Part shown: one piece after another, positions 18,061 to 26,435 of the stretch
How the letters are laid out: each line of letters opens with the position of its first letter
How positions within the stretch are numbered: position 1 is the first letter of the stretch
Assembly (NCBI GenBank): GCA_016706845.1
Contig: JADJIV010000009.1
Span: forward strand, 62,001-126,000
Source: PNOJ01 sp016706845
GTDB taxonomy: Bacteria; Krumholzibacteriota; Krumholzibacteriia; LZORAL124-64-63
DNA length: 64,000 bases
Direction of reading: 5' to 3'
Program-made: the position numbers and the translations under genes
The notes under the pieces: generated by a model
What the model saw: the letters and a program-made list of their open reading frames with translations, nothing else
Told to the model about the DNA's origin: nothing
The model's database searches: none

Positions 18061-19257
18061 ATGCACCTGCGCAAGCGCCTGTCCCTCATCTTCACGCTGC
18101 TGGTCCTGGGCGCGGCGGCGGCCCAAGCCGGCACCGCCCGCCTGCTCGCCCTCGGCGGCGACACCGGCTACTGCGCCGACGCCCTCGACGCGCTGCGCTG
18201 GTACGGCAGCCTCGCCGACTACCCCGACCGGGCCGTCTTCGAGTTCGGCGACCTGCTGCACGGCCGCGACCGCGCCCCGACGGACCAGGGCCTGATCGGC
18301 CACGGGGGCGGCGTCCACGCGCGCCTGTCCGCGGACGACAACTGGGGCACCGCGGCCTTCTATTTCCAGGACCACCTGCCGCAGAGCGATACCGACGGCG
18401 CCTTCTCGCTGCTGTGGTCGCGGCGCTGCGGCCCGCTGGACGTGGGCCTGAGCGGCAAGTTCACCACCTACGGGATGTCCGAGGTCGGCACGGTCGTCGG
18501 CGACCGCATCGAGGCGCAGTACTTCCACCACTACGGGATCGGCGTGCGCGGCGAGCCGCTGTCGGGCCTGTGCCTCGAGGCCGCGGGCGAGATCGTCAAC
18601 AGCCGCGCCGAGAGCCACGGCGCCCTCTACCACATGTCGCCCACGAACGACTGGTCCACGTTCGGACTGCGGTTGCGCGGGTTCATCGAGCTGGGGTCCG
18701 ACCTGACCCTGGTGCCGCTCATCGACCATTACCGCGACCGGCGCGCCACCTTCGACGCCACCCTCGACAGCCCCGCCGACCTCGACGCCGCCCTGACGAG
18801 CCTGGGGATCGCCGCCAACCTGCGGACCGACCAGGGCACCCTGCTGATCATCGGCTGCGAGTACCGCTCCGGCCACCAGGACCTGGAGCTGCGGTCCGCC
18901 GAATCCCTGTCCCCGCTCTGGGGAAGCAGCGGTCGCGACTTCTACCAGATCCGGGGACGCGCCGGTCTCGAGACGGAACTCCTCCCCTGGCTCACCGCGC
19001 GCGCCGCGATGCAGTACGTCCGCGTCCACGACGACCAGCTGCTCGCCACCACGGGCGCCCACCCCGACCAGGAGCGCCGCCGCCTCGAGGCCGTCGCCAC
19101 GCCGCTGACCCTCGGCGTCGCCGTGCGCCAAGGCCGCTTCACGGCGGACTTCGCCCACAACGACAGCGCGCCGGTGAACCCCGGTCTGACCGCCGCGGGC
19201 CTGTTCGGCGCCGGCGGCGAGGGGATCTCGGCGCTCACGCTGTCCTACGAGTTCTGA
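18061..19257 (+). CDS. Putative outer-membrane beta-barrel protein
   Basis: A 398-residue protein with a signal peptide (LSLIFTLLVLGAAAAQAG, cut near 23-24). The mature part has many alternating amphipathic strands such as LDVGLSGKFTTYG, LLIIGCEYRSG, FYQIRGRAGLETEL and LTLGVAVRQGRF. It ends in ALTLSYEF with a terminal Phe, the usual outer-membrane barrel signature. The start at 18061 has GAGGAG overlapping the stop of the upstream lipoprotein gene; an earlier in-frame ATG at 17998 lies inside that gene. The lipoprotein/barrel pair suggests a joint envelope function. No family name can be assigned. Confidence 0.75.
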   Translation: MHLRKRLSLIFTLLVLGAAAAQAGTARLLALGGDTGYCADALDALRWYGSLADYPDRAVFEFGDLLHGRDRAPTDQGLIGHGGGVHARLSADDNWGTAAFYFQDHLPQSDTDGAFSLLWSRRCGPLDVGLSGKFTTYGMSEVGTVVGDRIEAQYFHHYGIGVRGEPLSGLCLEAAGEIVNSRAESHGALYHMSPTNDWSTFGLRLRGFIELGSDLTLVPLIDHYRDRRATFDATLDSPADLDAALTSLGIAANLRTDQGTLLIIGCEYRSGHQDLELRSAESLSPLWGSSGRDFYQIRGRAGLETELLPWLTARAAMQYVRVHDDQLLATTGAHPDQERRRLEAVATPLTLGVAVRQGRFTADFAHNDSAPVNPGLTAAGLFGAGGEGISALTLSYEF

Positions 19258-19702
19258 TCCGGCGGCCGCTACGATCGGTTTAAACGCCCATATAAGTATA
19301 TATATGTATTGATATATGTATATTTACGGTGATGTCGATCTATCTGCCCTGGCGCGCTCCACCGTCGGCTCGCGACCCGCCCGCCGGCATCCCGCGCGAT
19401 GGCGCGCCAGGTGCGACCGGGGCAACGACCGGCGACGTTTCGACCGGCGGTCGTGGCGCACGGCCCCGACCGTGGTCCGCCGAGACGCCGCCGCGTCCTT
19501 CGACGACAACGACGACACGGCGACGCGCACCGGCGCGGGTCGGCGCCGGCGCGCGCGACGGCTTCGCGACGCCGCCGCGGCATCGCATTTTTCCCTGCCA
19601 AACCACGATATTTTGTGTATCGTCGCGCCGGATTGCGCTAGATTCCCCCAGGGAATGGACCCACAGCGGTCTGCAGATTTCCATCCAAGGAGGAAAACCC
19701 GC
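19258..19702. other. Intergenic region upstream of the HU-like gene
   Basis: A 445-bp stretch with no convincing gene. Its first 70 bases contain an AT-rich block (19275-19330, repeated TATATA). The middle is GC-rich and proline/arginine-biased in every frame, which is typical noncoding shadow. The end (19600-19660) has a weak promoter-like pair TTGTGT and TAGATT before the HU leader, with spacing near 20, so only a tentative call. Confidence 0.4.
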
Positions 19703-20065
19703 ATGGCAAAGAAGACGATGAAGAAGGTCGCGGCGAAGAAGGCTCCGGCCAAAGCCGCCCCCTCGAACAAGCCGCCGACCAAGGGCGAGACCTACCGCGA
19801 GATCTGCGCGAAGACCGGCCTCGCGCGCAAGGACGTTGTCGGCGTGTGCGACGCCCTGACCGACATCATGGTCAAGTCCGTCAAGAAGCACGGCTCCTAC
19901 AACTACCTGGGCCTGATGAAGCTGTCCCTGGTGAAGAAGCCCGCCGTCGCCGGCGGCAAGCTCGTGAAGAACCCCTTCACCGGCGAGATGGTCAAGCAGA
20001 AGCCGCGTCCGGCTTCCCGCTCGGTGCGTGTCCGCCCCATGAAGTCCATCAAGGACATGCTGTAG
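19703..20065 (+). CDS. HU-family DNA-binding protein with lysine-rich N-terminal tail
   Basis: A 120-residue nucleoid protein. Residues 1-30 are a flexible Lys/Ala/Pro tail (MAKKTMKKVAAKKAPAKAAP) resembling histone-H1-like extensions. From about residue 32 comes the HU/IHF fold: GETYREICAKTGLARKDVVGV (helix-turn-helix base), HGSYNYLGLMKLSLVKKPA, and the DNA-binding arm NPFTGEMVKQKPRPASRSV. The C-terminus VRPMKSIKDML closes the fold. The start has AAGGAGG eight bases upstream, one of the best ribosome sites in the window, consistent with high expression. A strong terminator follows, so it is monocistronic. Confidence 0.9.
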   Translation: MAKKTMKKVAAKKAPAKAAPSNKPPTKGETYREICAKTGLARKDVVGVCDALTDIMVKSVKKHGSYNYLGLMKLSLVKKPAVAGGKLVKNPFTGEMVKQKPRPASRSVRVRPMKSIKDML

Positions 20066-20096
20066 ACCCTACGCGGTCCGTTCCGTGATGAAGCGT

Positions 20097-20133
20097 ACGA
20101 CCCCCGCGCGGATGCGACGGGGGTCGTGCTTTT
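20097..20133 (+). terminator. Rho-independent terminator after the HU-like gene
   Basis: A perfect 10-bp stem ACGACCCCCG (20097-20106) with CGGGGGTCGT (20118-20127), an 11-base loop, then GCTTTT. It sits 31 bp after the HU stop and just before the convergent terC stop. Confidence 0.88.
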
Positions 20134-20149
20134 CCCGCAGGGATCAGGA

Positions 20150-21214
20150 TCACGCCCGCCCGTCGCGCCGATCCGCGATCACCGACGCCGCGACGCCCGC
20201 CGCCAGGATCGCGAGCACCGTCAGCAGCACGTACAGGTTGAAGCTCTTCCCGAGCACCTGCTTCAGCCACCCCGCCGCCAGCATCTTCAGGCCCACCACC
20301 AGCAGGATCAGCGCGAGCGAGACCTTGAGGTAGCGGAACTTCTCCACCATCCCGGCCAGCGCGAAGTAGAGCGAGCGCAGGCCGAGGATCGCGAACACGT
20401 TGCTCGTGAAGACCAGGAACGGGTCGCCCGTGATGGCGAAGATGGCCGGGATCGAATCGACGGCGAAGATCACGTCGGTGGTCTCGACCATCACCAGCGC
20501 CAGCGCCAGCGGGGTGAGCAGCAGCGTGCCCGGCTTGGCCTTCGCCACGACGTCGTCCGCGACCGCGGCCGCGCCGGGCACCTCGCTCTCGAGCGACGCG
20601 GAGGTGCCGGCCCGCACCACGAAGTGCTCGCCGTGGAAGCGGGCGGTCACCGGGAACAGCCGGCGCGTCAGGCGGACCACGGCGTTCTGGTTCGGGTCGC
20701 CGTGGCCGGACTTCAGAAACAGCATCTTGAGCGCCGTCAGGATCAGGAAGGCGGCGAACAGGTACAGGATCCAGTGGAACTCGGCGATCAGCTTCGCCCC
20801 CAGGACGATCATCACGCCGCGCAGCACCAACGCGCCGAGAATGCCCCAGAACAGCACGCGGTGCTGGTAGAGCGGCGGCACGGAGAAGAACCCGAAGATC
20901 ATGGCGATCACGAAGATGTTGTCGACGCTGAGCGACTTCTCGACGATGTAGCCGGTCAGGTACTTCTCCACCGCCGCGGCGCCGCCGTTCACCAGCCCGT
21001 CGACGGGGTCCGCCAGGGCGCCGAGGCCGAACCAGTGCCCCTCGTACGCGAAGTACACGAACACGGCGAAGGCCAGGCCGAGGCTGATCCAGACGGCCGA
21101 CCAGCCCATGGCCTCCCGCACGCTCACGGCGTGGGCCTTGCGGTGGAAGACGCCCAGGTCGAGCGCCAGCATCAGCAGCACGAAGGCGATGAAGGCCAGC
21201 CAGATCATGATCAT
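20150..21214 (-). CDS. TerC/Alx family integral membrane protein
   Basis: A 354-residue protein with 8-9 helices. It carries the TerC family marks: LALDLGVFHRKAH near 17-29, YIVEKSLSVDNIFVIAMIFGFF near 89-110, and LVMVETTDVIFAVDSIPAIFAIT near 242-264, with acidic residues inside helices that are thought to bind or move metal. LGLRSLYFALAG and LKVSLALILLVVGLKML close the fold. Family members such as Alx act in manganese export or tellurite resistance. GAGGAG lies eleven bases before the ATG. No yybP-ykoY-type riboswitch is apparent in the leader. It is convergent with the HU-like gene. Confidence 0.9.
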   Translation of the reverse strand: MIMIWLAFIAFVLLMLALDLGVFHRKAHAVSVREAMGWSAVWISLGLAFAVFVYFAYEGHWFGLGALADPVDGLVNGGAAAVEKYLTGYIVEKSLSVDNIFVIAMIFGFFSVPPLYQHRVLFWGILGALVLRGVMIVLGAKLIAEFHWILYLFAAFLILTALKMLFLKSGHGDPNQNAVVRLTRRLFPVTARFHGEHFVVRAGTSASLESEVPGAAAVADDVVAKAKPGTLLLTPLALALVMVETTDVIFAVDSIPAIFAITGDPFLVFTSNVFAILGLRSLYFALAGMVEKFRYLKVSLALILLVVGLKMLAAGWLKQVLGKSFNLYVLLTVLAILAAGVAASVIADRRDGRA

Positions 21215-21370
21215 GTCGGTCGCTGCTCCTCAGGGATGGTGAATACGCGGCCGCCGGCGATCATCGTCGACGAGGCGGATTCCCTCGTGCGTCCGGCCTG
21301 ATGCCAGGATATGTCGGGTATGTCCCGAATGACAAGGGAAGCCAGCGGGTTTCCGGCACGGACGGCGAAA

Positions 21371-21394
21371 GGCCCCGGGATCGCGCCCGGGGCC
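21371..21394 (-). terminator. GC-rich hairpin after the duplicated-domain secreted protein
   Basis: A perfect 9-bp stem GGCCCCGGG (21371-21379) with CCCGGGGCC (21386-21394) and a 6-base loop. On the minus strand it is followed by TTTCGCC. It lies 26 bp downstream of the stop at 21421, so a terminator is likely despite a short T run. Confidence 0.65.
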
Positions 21395-21420
21395 CGCGGG
21401 AGTCCGCGCTGGGCGCGTCA

Positions 21421-22713
21421 TCACTTGATGAGGACGACCTTCTGCACCTCGCTGCGCCCGGCGGTGTCGATCCGCCCGAAGTAGACGCCCGACGGCAGTT
21501 GACGGCCATCGTCGGCGACGCCGTCCCACGACACCTCGTGGTCGCCGTCGAGCTGGGCCTCGTCCAGCAGCGTGCGCACAAGCTCGCCCTGCGCGTCGAA
21601 GACGCGGATCTGCACGCGGTCCTGCCGCGTCAGCGTGTAGGCGAAGGTCGTCAGCGGGTTGAACGGGTTGGGGTAGCTGCGCAGCCCGAGCCGATCGAGC
21701 AGCGCGGGCGGCAGCCCGGTGGCGCTCTCGGCGGTGACCTCGTGCAGCGGCGCGGCGGACATGCTCACGTCCAGCGGCCCGCTGTGCGTGTTGACCACGA
21801 AGCCCTGCAGGGCCACGTTGCCGGCGTCGCCCGAGACGACGATCACCGCGGAGACTGCCGCGGAAATGACCGCGCCCCCGGGCAAGGCCGCGCCGAGCTG
21901 GAAGGCGCTCTTGCGCGTCGCGTCGTCCAGGTTCGTGGTGCAGGGGTTGCAGACCGGCGTCCCGACGGCGTCGGTCAGTAGCTCGCCCGACTCCTGGTCG
22001 AAGAGGTAGACGTCCACGGCGGCGCCCCCGCCGGATGGCGTGCCGGCCTGGCCGGCCGTGTAGGTCATGAACATCGTGGTGTCGAAGGTGAACGAGGTTC
22101 CGCCCCCCGTGCCGGGGGAATAGAGCAGGTTGTCCATCGTGAAGACGCGGCCGCAGGTAAAGGCCGCGGACTTGTTGGCGGCGGCGGCGATCGGCGTCGG
22201 TTCGAAGCCGAAGACCGACAGATCGAAGGCCGAGGTGTGGGCGTTGACGATGAAGCCCGAGACGGCGACGTCGTCGCCGGTTCCCGGCACGTCGACGACC
22301 GCGTAGCCGGTCAACGAGTTCGGCATCTCGTCGGCCGTGAGGAAGAGATTTTCGACTCTCACGCTTTCTTTGCGGTGCGTGGGACCGAGCGGGTAGGTGC
22401 AGGGGTTGCAGACATCGAGCCCGCTCGTGCTGCGCATCGGCGAACCGTCGTCATCGTAGAGGTAGAGGCTGACCGACAGCGGGTCCTCGACCCCTCCGAC
22501 GCAGGCGACGCCGCCCGCATAGGTCAAGAACATGGTCGTGTCGAAGGTGTAGGGCGTGTCGCTGGTGCGGCCGCGCGTTTCGAAGACGTGCGGGAAGGCG
22601 TAGGTGCGGGCGGCGGCTGTGCCGGCCAGCATCGACAGGGACAGGGCCAGCAGGGAAAGGGACGGCAGCGCGACCGCGCGTCGGTTCCGGAATGCGTCGG
22701 CGAGAGTTTGCAT
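21421..22713 (-). CDS. Secreted protein with duplicated domain and FlgD-like C-terminus
   Basis: A 430-residue exported protein. A signal peptide spans roughly residues 1-37 (RR start, LSLLALSLSMLAGTAAA). Two related modules follow: the first carries YTFDTTMFLTYAGG and CNPCTYPL, the second FTFDTTMFMTYTAGQ and CNPCTTNL, each with an FIVNAHT/FVVNTHS strand. This points to an internal duplication with conserved CNPCT motifs. The last 85 residues form the FlgD/T9SS-type domain (SYPNPFNPLTTFAYTL, VSWDGVADDGRQLPSGVYFGRI, KVVLIK). The start at 22713 has AAGGAG eight bases upstream. The function is unknown, but it is probably exported to the cell surface. Confidence 0.8.
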   Translation of the reverse strand: MQTLADAFRNRRAVALPSLSLLALSLSMLAGTAAARTYAFPHVFETRGRTSDTPYTFDTTMFLTYAGGVACVGGVEDPLSVSLYLYDDDGSPMRSTSGLDVCNPCTYPLGPTHRKESVRVENLFLTADEMPNSLTGYAVVDVPGTGDDVAVSGFIVNAHTSAFDLSVFGFEPTPIAAAANKSAAFTCGRVFTMDNLLYSPGTGGGTSFTFDTTMFMTYTAGQAGTPSGGGAAVDVYLFDQESGELLTDAVGTPVCNPCTTNLDDATRKSAFQLGAALPGGAVISAAVSAVIVVSGDAGNVALQGFVVNTHSGPLDVSMSAAPLHEVTAESATGLPPALLDRLGLRSYPNPFNPLTTFAYTLTRQDRVQIRVFDAQGELVRTLLDEAQLDGDHEVSWDGVADDGRQLPSGVYFGRIDTAGRSEVQKVVLIK

Positions 22714-22760
22714 GATCCGGGCTCCTTGGTGCAGAGGAAAACAGGGGAAAATGTGTATTG

Positions 22761-22769
22761 ATTGTAGCA
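22761..22769 (-). promoter_or_regulatory. Candidate extended -10 promoter of the secreted protein gene
   Basis: On the minus strand TGCTACAAT gives an extended -10 (TGn plus TACAAT) about 48 bases before the ATG. A TTGATA lies further upstream at a spacing of 22, too long to be a confident -35. The surrounding 22740-22850 is AT-rich, unlike the rest of the window. Confidence 0.45.
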
Positions 22770-22876
22770 GGTGGCTCGCCGTAATCAGTATCAAAATTGT
22801 CTAAATTAACTCATGATAAACATTTGTATCTGATCGGAAGAATTTCCCTGCACGATTCGTGAACGGAGGTTCGGCC

Positions 22877-23362
22877 TCACACGCCGCGTTCCCGCCACGC
22901 CCGGATCCCCGCGGCGTGTTTCGGGTAGTGGCCGAAGGTGTCGAGGCGCAGGCGGCGGCGGAAGCGGGTCTCGCGCACGCACTGCTCTGCGGGCACCGTC
23001 TCGAGGTAGGCGACGAGGCGGCGGTGCACATCGTCCCGGCGCCGCAGCACCCCGGGCAGCGGCAGGCCCCGCAGTCGCTCGATCATCAGCGCGTTGAAGG
23101 CGTCGATGCCGCCGTAGGTCGTCAAGTAGCGCGGCGGACGCTCCCCCTCGAGAACGAGGGGCAGGTGCTTCAGGGCCTCCTCTTCCCACACCGACACGTG
23201 GGCGACGATGTCGCGCACCGACCAGGCGCCGGTGACGCCGGGCGCGAGCAGGTCCGCGTCGGCGAGGCCCGCGTAGGAGTCCAGGAGATCGCGCCAGGCG
23301 GCGTCGAGGCGGTCCAGGAGCCGGGCGCGCATCGCTTCGGGAGCCCGCCTACGCATCGTCAT
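22877..23362 (-). CDS. DinB/DfsB-like protein
   Basis: A 161-residue four-helix-bundle protein. The pattern LLDRLDAAWRDLLDSYAGL, then GAWSVRDIVAHVSVWEEEAL (metal-ligand His in helix 2, near 55) and a final HYPKHAAGIRAWRE matches the DinB/YfiT/ClbS-DfsB group, which often bind a divalent metal through three histidines. Roles range from thiol transfer to genotoxin protection, and none can be chosen here. The gene overlaps the 3' end of the upstream pRiA4b ORF-3-like gene by 14 bp, so translation is probably coupled. Confidence 0.8.
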   Translation of the reverse strand: MTMRRRAPEAMRARLLDRLDAAWRDLLDSYAGLADADLLAPGVTGAWSVRDIVAHVSVWEEEALKHLPLVLEGERPPRYLTTYGGIDAFNALMIERLRGLPLPGVLRRRDDVHRRLVAYLETVPAEQCVRETRFRRRLRLDTFGHYPKHAAGIRAWRERGV

Positions 23363-23945
23363 CCTCGAACACCTCCCGCCAGCGCTTCGCCGGATCCTGG
23401 AAGCGGACGCGCTGCGCGTCGAACTCCTCGGGATCGAAGCGGCCGCCGCACCATTCCCGCATGGATTCGTGATCGTCGTCGTCCGGATCCGCGAGCACGC
23501 GCAGCAGCTCCTCGTAGCCCCCGGGTCCGCCGCAATCCTCCGGCGGGCACCGGCGCGCGCCGTCGACGCACCGCGGGAAGCGCACCTTCACCCCGGCCTC
23601 GACCATCTTCTCGAAGCGCACCTCGTGCAGCCACGAATCCCCGAAATCGTACTCGTACAGCGCCAGCGGCGTGTGGTAGCCGAGCTTGTCGCGGATCCCC
23701 GTCCGCCAGCCCGGCTGCGTGTCGACATCGTCGAAGCCCTCATCGTCGGGGATGCCGAGGGTGAGGTCCGACCCCACGAACCGGAAGGCGTGCAGGTGCG
23801 AATCCTGCCAGCCCATCGCATCCTGGATCGCGACGTGCAGGTCCCAGAAGGTCGCGGCCTGCGCGATCTGGATCCGCCGCCAGACCGGCGGCTCCACCCC
23901 CAGCAGCTCGATCCGGATCTGGAACGCGTAGTCTCGTCTTGCCAT
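23349..23945 (-). CDS. Plasmid pRiA4b ORF-3-like family protein
   Basis: A 198-residue protein of the pRiA4b ORF-3 family. Marks are YAFQIRIELLGVEPPVWRRIQI near 5-26, TFWDLHVAIQDAMGWQDSHLHAF near 32-54, YEYDFGDSWLHEVRFEK near 97-113, and the Cys pair region CVDGARRCPPEDCGGPGGYEELL near 125-147, followed by WCGGRFDPEEFD. The family is widespread, sometimes on plasmids, and of unknown function. The start at 23945 has GGAGG eight bases upstream. The next gene (DinB-like) overlaps its end. Confidence 0.9.
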   Translation of the reverse strand: MARRDYAFQIRIELLGVEPPVWRRIQIAQAATFWDLHVAIQDAMGWQDSHLHAFRFVGSDLTLGIPDDEGFDDVDTQPGWRTGIRDKLGYHTPLALYEYDFGDSWLHEVRFEKMVEAGVKVRFPRCVDGARRCPPEDCGGPGGYEELLRVLADPDDDDHESMREWCGGRFDPEEFDAQRVRFQDPAKRWREVFEDDDA

Positions 23946-23990
23946 GCCGAGGCCTCCGGTCGCCGACCGTGTCCTGTTCACTTCCCCAAA

Positions 23991-25166
23991 CTAACCGTCG
24001 CTCAGCGCCGCCGCGAACGCCGCCAGGAAGCCGTCGACATCTTCATCCCCGATCGTGAGCGCCGGATCGAGGCGCAGCACGGGCAGGCCGGGGCGGCGGC
24101 CCGTGACGTAGCCGCGGCCCACCAGGTCCCGGTGCAGGCGCGCCGTGAAGGCGGCGTCGGGCGCGTCGTCCAGCTCGACGGCGATCATCGGGCCGCGCGC
24201 GCGGATCTGCGCGATCCGGCCGACACGCGCGCGGATTTCTTCGAGGCCGGCGAGGAGCCGCGCCCCCGCGGCCGCGCCCCGCGCGATCAGGTCCTCGTCG
24301 GCGATGACGCGCACGACCTCCCGCGCGACGGCCGCCCCGAGGGGGTCGTTCTGGTGGGACTGGGCGTACTTCAGCGGGCTGCCGCCGAGGCGCTCGCGCA
24401 CGCCGGGCGCGTAGAGCGCGGCGCTGACCGGGTAGCCGTTGCCGAGGCTCTTGCCCGTCGCCACGACATCCGGCGCGAAGCCGTAGTGCTGGTGGCCGAA
24501 CCAGCGCCCGGTCCGGCCGAACCCCGTGGTCACCTCGTTGACCAGCACCAGGCCCCCGTCCCGGCGGATCGTCGCGACGAGGTTGCGGATCAGCTTGTCG
24601 GGCGGGAAGCGCACCAGGCCCGACGAGCTGCCCGGCTCGAAGACGGTGCCGCCGATCTGCTCGAAGGGGACGGCCGCCCAGTGCGGGCAGCCCCGGTCGC
24701 ACTCCCCGGCGAACGGGCAGGACGCGCACGGCGTCCAGTCGAAGCTGAACCACTCGTCCGCCCGGCGCCGGCTCGCCGAACCGTAGGCGCCGAAGTAGGA
24801 ATCGGCCATCGTCAGCAGCAGGGGGCGCCCGGCCGCCGCCTGCGCGGTGCGCACCCCGTGCTCGACGGCCTCGCTGCCCGAGCAGAGCAGCACGCAGTCC
24901 CCGCCCGCGAACCCCAGCCGGTCGAGCAGCTCGCGCGCGGCCTCCTCCACCACGGCCGTGCCGTAGCAGTAGCCGTTGTGGGCGATGCGGGCCGCCTGCT
25001 CGGTCAGCGCGCGCAGCACGCGCGGGTGCCCGTGGCCGACCGTGGCGCACCAGACGCCGGACTCCAGGTCGACGTAGCGCCGGCCGCCGGCGTCGAAGAG
25101 GTGGCAGTTCACGGCGCGGACGATGTCCGGGAGCAGGATCTCGTGGCCGGGGTAGCGGATCAGCAT
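23991..25166 (-). CDS. Class III aminotransferase with four-cysteine insertion
   Basis: A 391-residue PLP enzyme of the ornithine/GABA aminotransferase superfamily. It has LESGVWCATVGHGHPRV near 35-50, the Gly-rich LCSGSEAVEHGVRTAQ near 94-109, and the Schiff-base Lys239 in VVATGKSLGNGYPVSA. The cofactor-binding 'DEV' reads NEV (Asn210) in VNEVTTGFGRTG, a variant I recall from one subfamily. Residues 147-160 hold CASC-PFAGEC-DRGC, a C-x2-C-x5-C-x3-C cluster that could bind zinc or iron. The substrate is unknown. The gene is followed 42 bp on by the ORF-3-like gene on the same strand. Confidence 0.88.
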   Translation of the reverse strand: MLIRYPGHEILLPDIVRAVNCHLFDAGGRRYVDLESGVWCATVGHGHPRVLRALTEQAARIAHNGYCYGTAVVEEAARELLDRLGFAGGDCVLLCSGSEAVEHGVRTAQAAAGRPLLLTMADSYFGAYGSASRRRADEWFSFDWTPCASCPFAGECDRGCPHWAAVPFEQIGGTVFEPGSSSGLVRFPPDKLIRNLVATIRRDGGLVLVNEVTTGFGRTGRWFGHQHYGFAPDVVATGKSLGNGYPVSAALYAPGVRERLGGSPLKYAQSHQNDPLGAAVAREVVRVIADEDLIARGAAAGARLLAGLEEIRARVGRIAQIRARGPMIAVELDDAPDAAFTARLHRDLVGRGYVTGRRPGLPVLRLDPALTIGDEDVDGFLAAFAAALSDG

Positions 25167-25237
25167 GTCATCCCTTTGCTGCAGGCGGTTCCCGTCTCCG
25201 GTTCTTGCGGTTCACCTCACCCATCACGTCCACCACG

Positions 25238-25948
25238 CTAGAAGTACAGGCTGGCCCCGAAGATGGCCTGCGTGCCGCCGAAATCCCAGCCGTGGCCGGC
25301 GCTGCTGCTCGCGCTGTGGTAGGTCGGCGGCTCGCCGTCCTCCCCCTGCCGCGATTCGGTCACCCGGCTCGTGGCGCCGTACTCCAGCGAGGCCGCGTAC
25401 TCGGCATGGAGGCTGACGGCTTCGGCCACGAACCACTCCACGCCGCCCACGCCGAGCGCGCCGACGCTCCAGGTGTGGCTGTCCTCGCGGGACAGCCGCG
25501 TGTCGATCTCCGGCTGCGTCCCGTAGACGGACATGGTCTCCTTTTCGAAACGCGAGAAGCGCGCCCGAGGTCCCACGCCCCAGTACCAGCACACGCTCCT
25601 GCCCGGGGACGGGTACCGCAGGCGGAGCAGGTCGACGCGGAGGCCCTGGCCGTTCGAATCGGCGTCGTACGATTCGACCCGCACGTCATCCTGGTTGACG
25701 GTGCCGGACTCCAGATCCGCGTCGTCGATCTCGAGGTCCAGCATCACCCCGAGCCGCCACGCCGAATCGGCGGAGGTGTGCTTCTTGAAGGACACGCTCA
25801 TCCCGTCGAAGGCCTTCAGTTCGAAGTCTTTCCCGATCTGGAACTGGAGCGCCCGCACGCCGGAGGCCAGCGGGTTCGTCGGCGTGTCGGCGGCTGCGAC
25901 GCCGGCGACGAGGGAGGCCAGCATCAGGCAAGCGATGAACGTTTTCAT
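25238..25948 (-). CDS. Probable outer-membrane beta-barrel protein
   Basis: A 236-residue protein with a signal peptide (MKTFIACLMLASLVAGVAAA, cut after about residue 20). The mature part is a series of amphipathic strands: AWRLGVMLDLEIDD, LRVDLLRLRYPSP, WYWGVGPRARFSRFE, SVGALGVGGVEWFVAEAV and LHAEYAASLEYG. It ends in AIFGASLYF with a terminal Phe, the outer-membrane signature. The start has AGGAG five bases upstream. It lies 8 bp after the DUF3788 stop and is probably co-transcribed with it. No family name can be given. Confidence 0.72.
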   Translation of the reverse strand: MKTFIACLMLASLVAGVAAADTPTNPLASGVRALQFQIGKDFELKAFDGMSVSFKKHTSADSAWRLGVMLDLEIDDADLESGTVNQDDVRVESYDADSNGQGLRVDLLRLRYPSPGRSVCWYWGVGPRARFSRFEKETMSVYGTQPEIDTRLSREDSHTWSVGALGVGGVEWFVAEAVSLHAEYAASLEYGATSRVTESRQGEDGEPPTYHSASSSAGHGWDFGGTQAIFGASLYF

Positions 25949-25956
25949 GGGTTCTC

Positions 25957-26379
25957 CTAGCGTTTGGCCATCTTCAGCGCCGCCAGCGCCCGGACCGCGG
26001 CGAGATCGTCGCCGGTGACGACCGGCAGACGGATGCCGCGGCCCTCGGCGTAGCGGGGCGCCGCATCGATCAGGGGTAGAACGGAACCGGGAAGATCCAT
26101 CTCGTGGGCGGCCTGCGCCGCCTTCTCGCCCAGGACCAAGCCCAACTGGAAGGCGCCGGCCTGCGGCGTCATGTAAAGCACGACCCGGTCCTTGCACTTC
26201 AGGCGCAGCGACCAGCCGTACTTGGCGCCGGCGAAGTTCCACTGCTGCGTGATCGGAGGATAGGTCGCCTCGATGTTGGCGATGAGGTCGTCCCAGGGAC
26301 GGAGCGCTCCGCCCAGGACCTCGGCGAGATCGCCGGGGGCGGGCGGGCGGGACTTGTCGTCGAACGCGCTCAGCGCCAC
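25957..26379 (-). CDS. DUF3788 family protein
   Basis: A 140-residue cytoplasmic protein. The family pattern is clear: WDDLIANIEATYPPITQQWNF near 29-49, then KYGWSLRLKCKDRVVLYMTPQ near 53-73, followed by FQLGLVLGEKAAQAA. The C-terminal GIRLPVVTGDDLAAVRALAALK closes it. DUF3788 proteins are small and uncharacterised, with a YdhG/DUF1801-like shape suspected. It is followed 8 bp on by a barrel gene. Confidence 0.83.
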   Translation of the reverse strand: MALSAFDDKSRPPAPGDLAEVLGGALRPWDDLIANIEATYPPITQQWNFAGAKYGWSLRLKCKDRVVLYMTPQAGAFQLGLVLGEKAAQAAHEMDLPGSVLPLIDAAPRYAEGRGIRLPVVTGDDLAAVRALAALKMAKR

Positions 26380-26435
26380 GCGGAACCTGCCTTCGGGTGT
26401 GGAGTCGCCGCTGAACCGGGCCCCGTCCGCCGTGA

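Noticed and set aside
19258..19702. Several short open frames between the barrel and HU-like genes
   Set aside because: Composition is Arg/Pro-biased in all frames, no ribosome sites are present, and frames overlap one another.
20150..21400. yybP-ykoY-type manganese riboswitch upstream of terC
   Set aside because: The short leader shows no recognisable conserved loop sequences.
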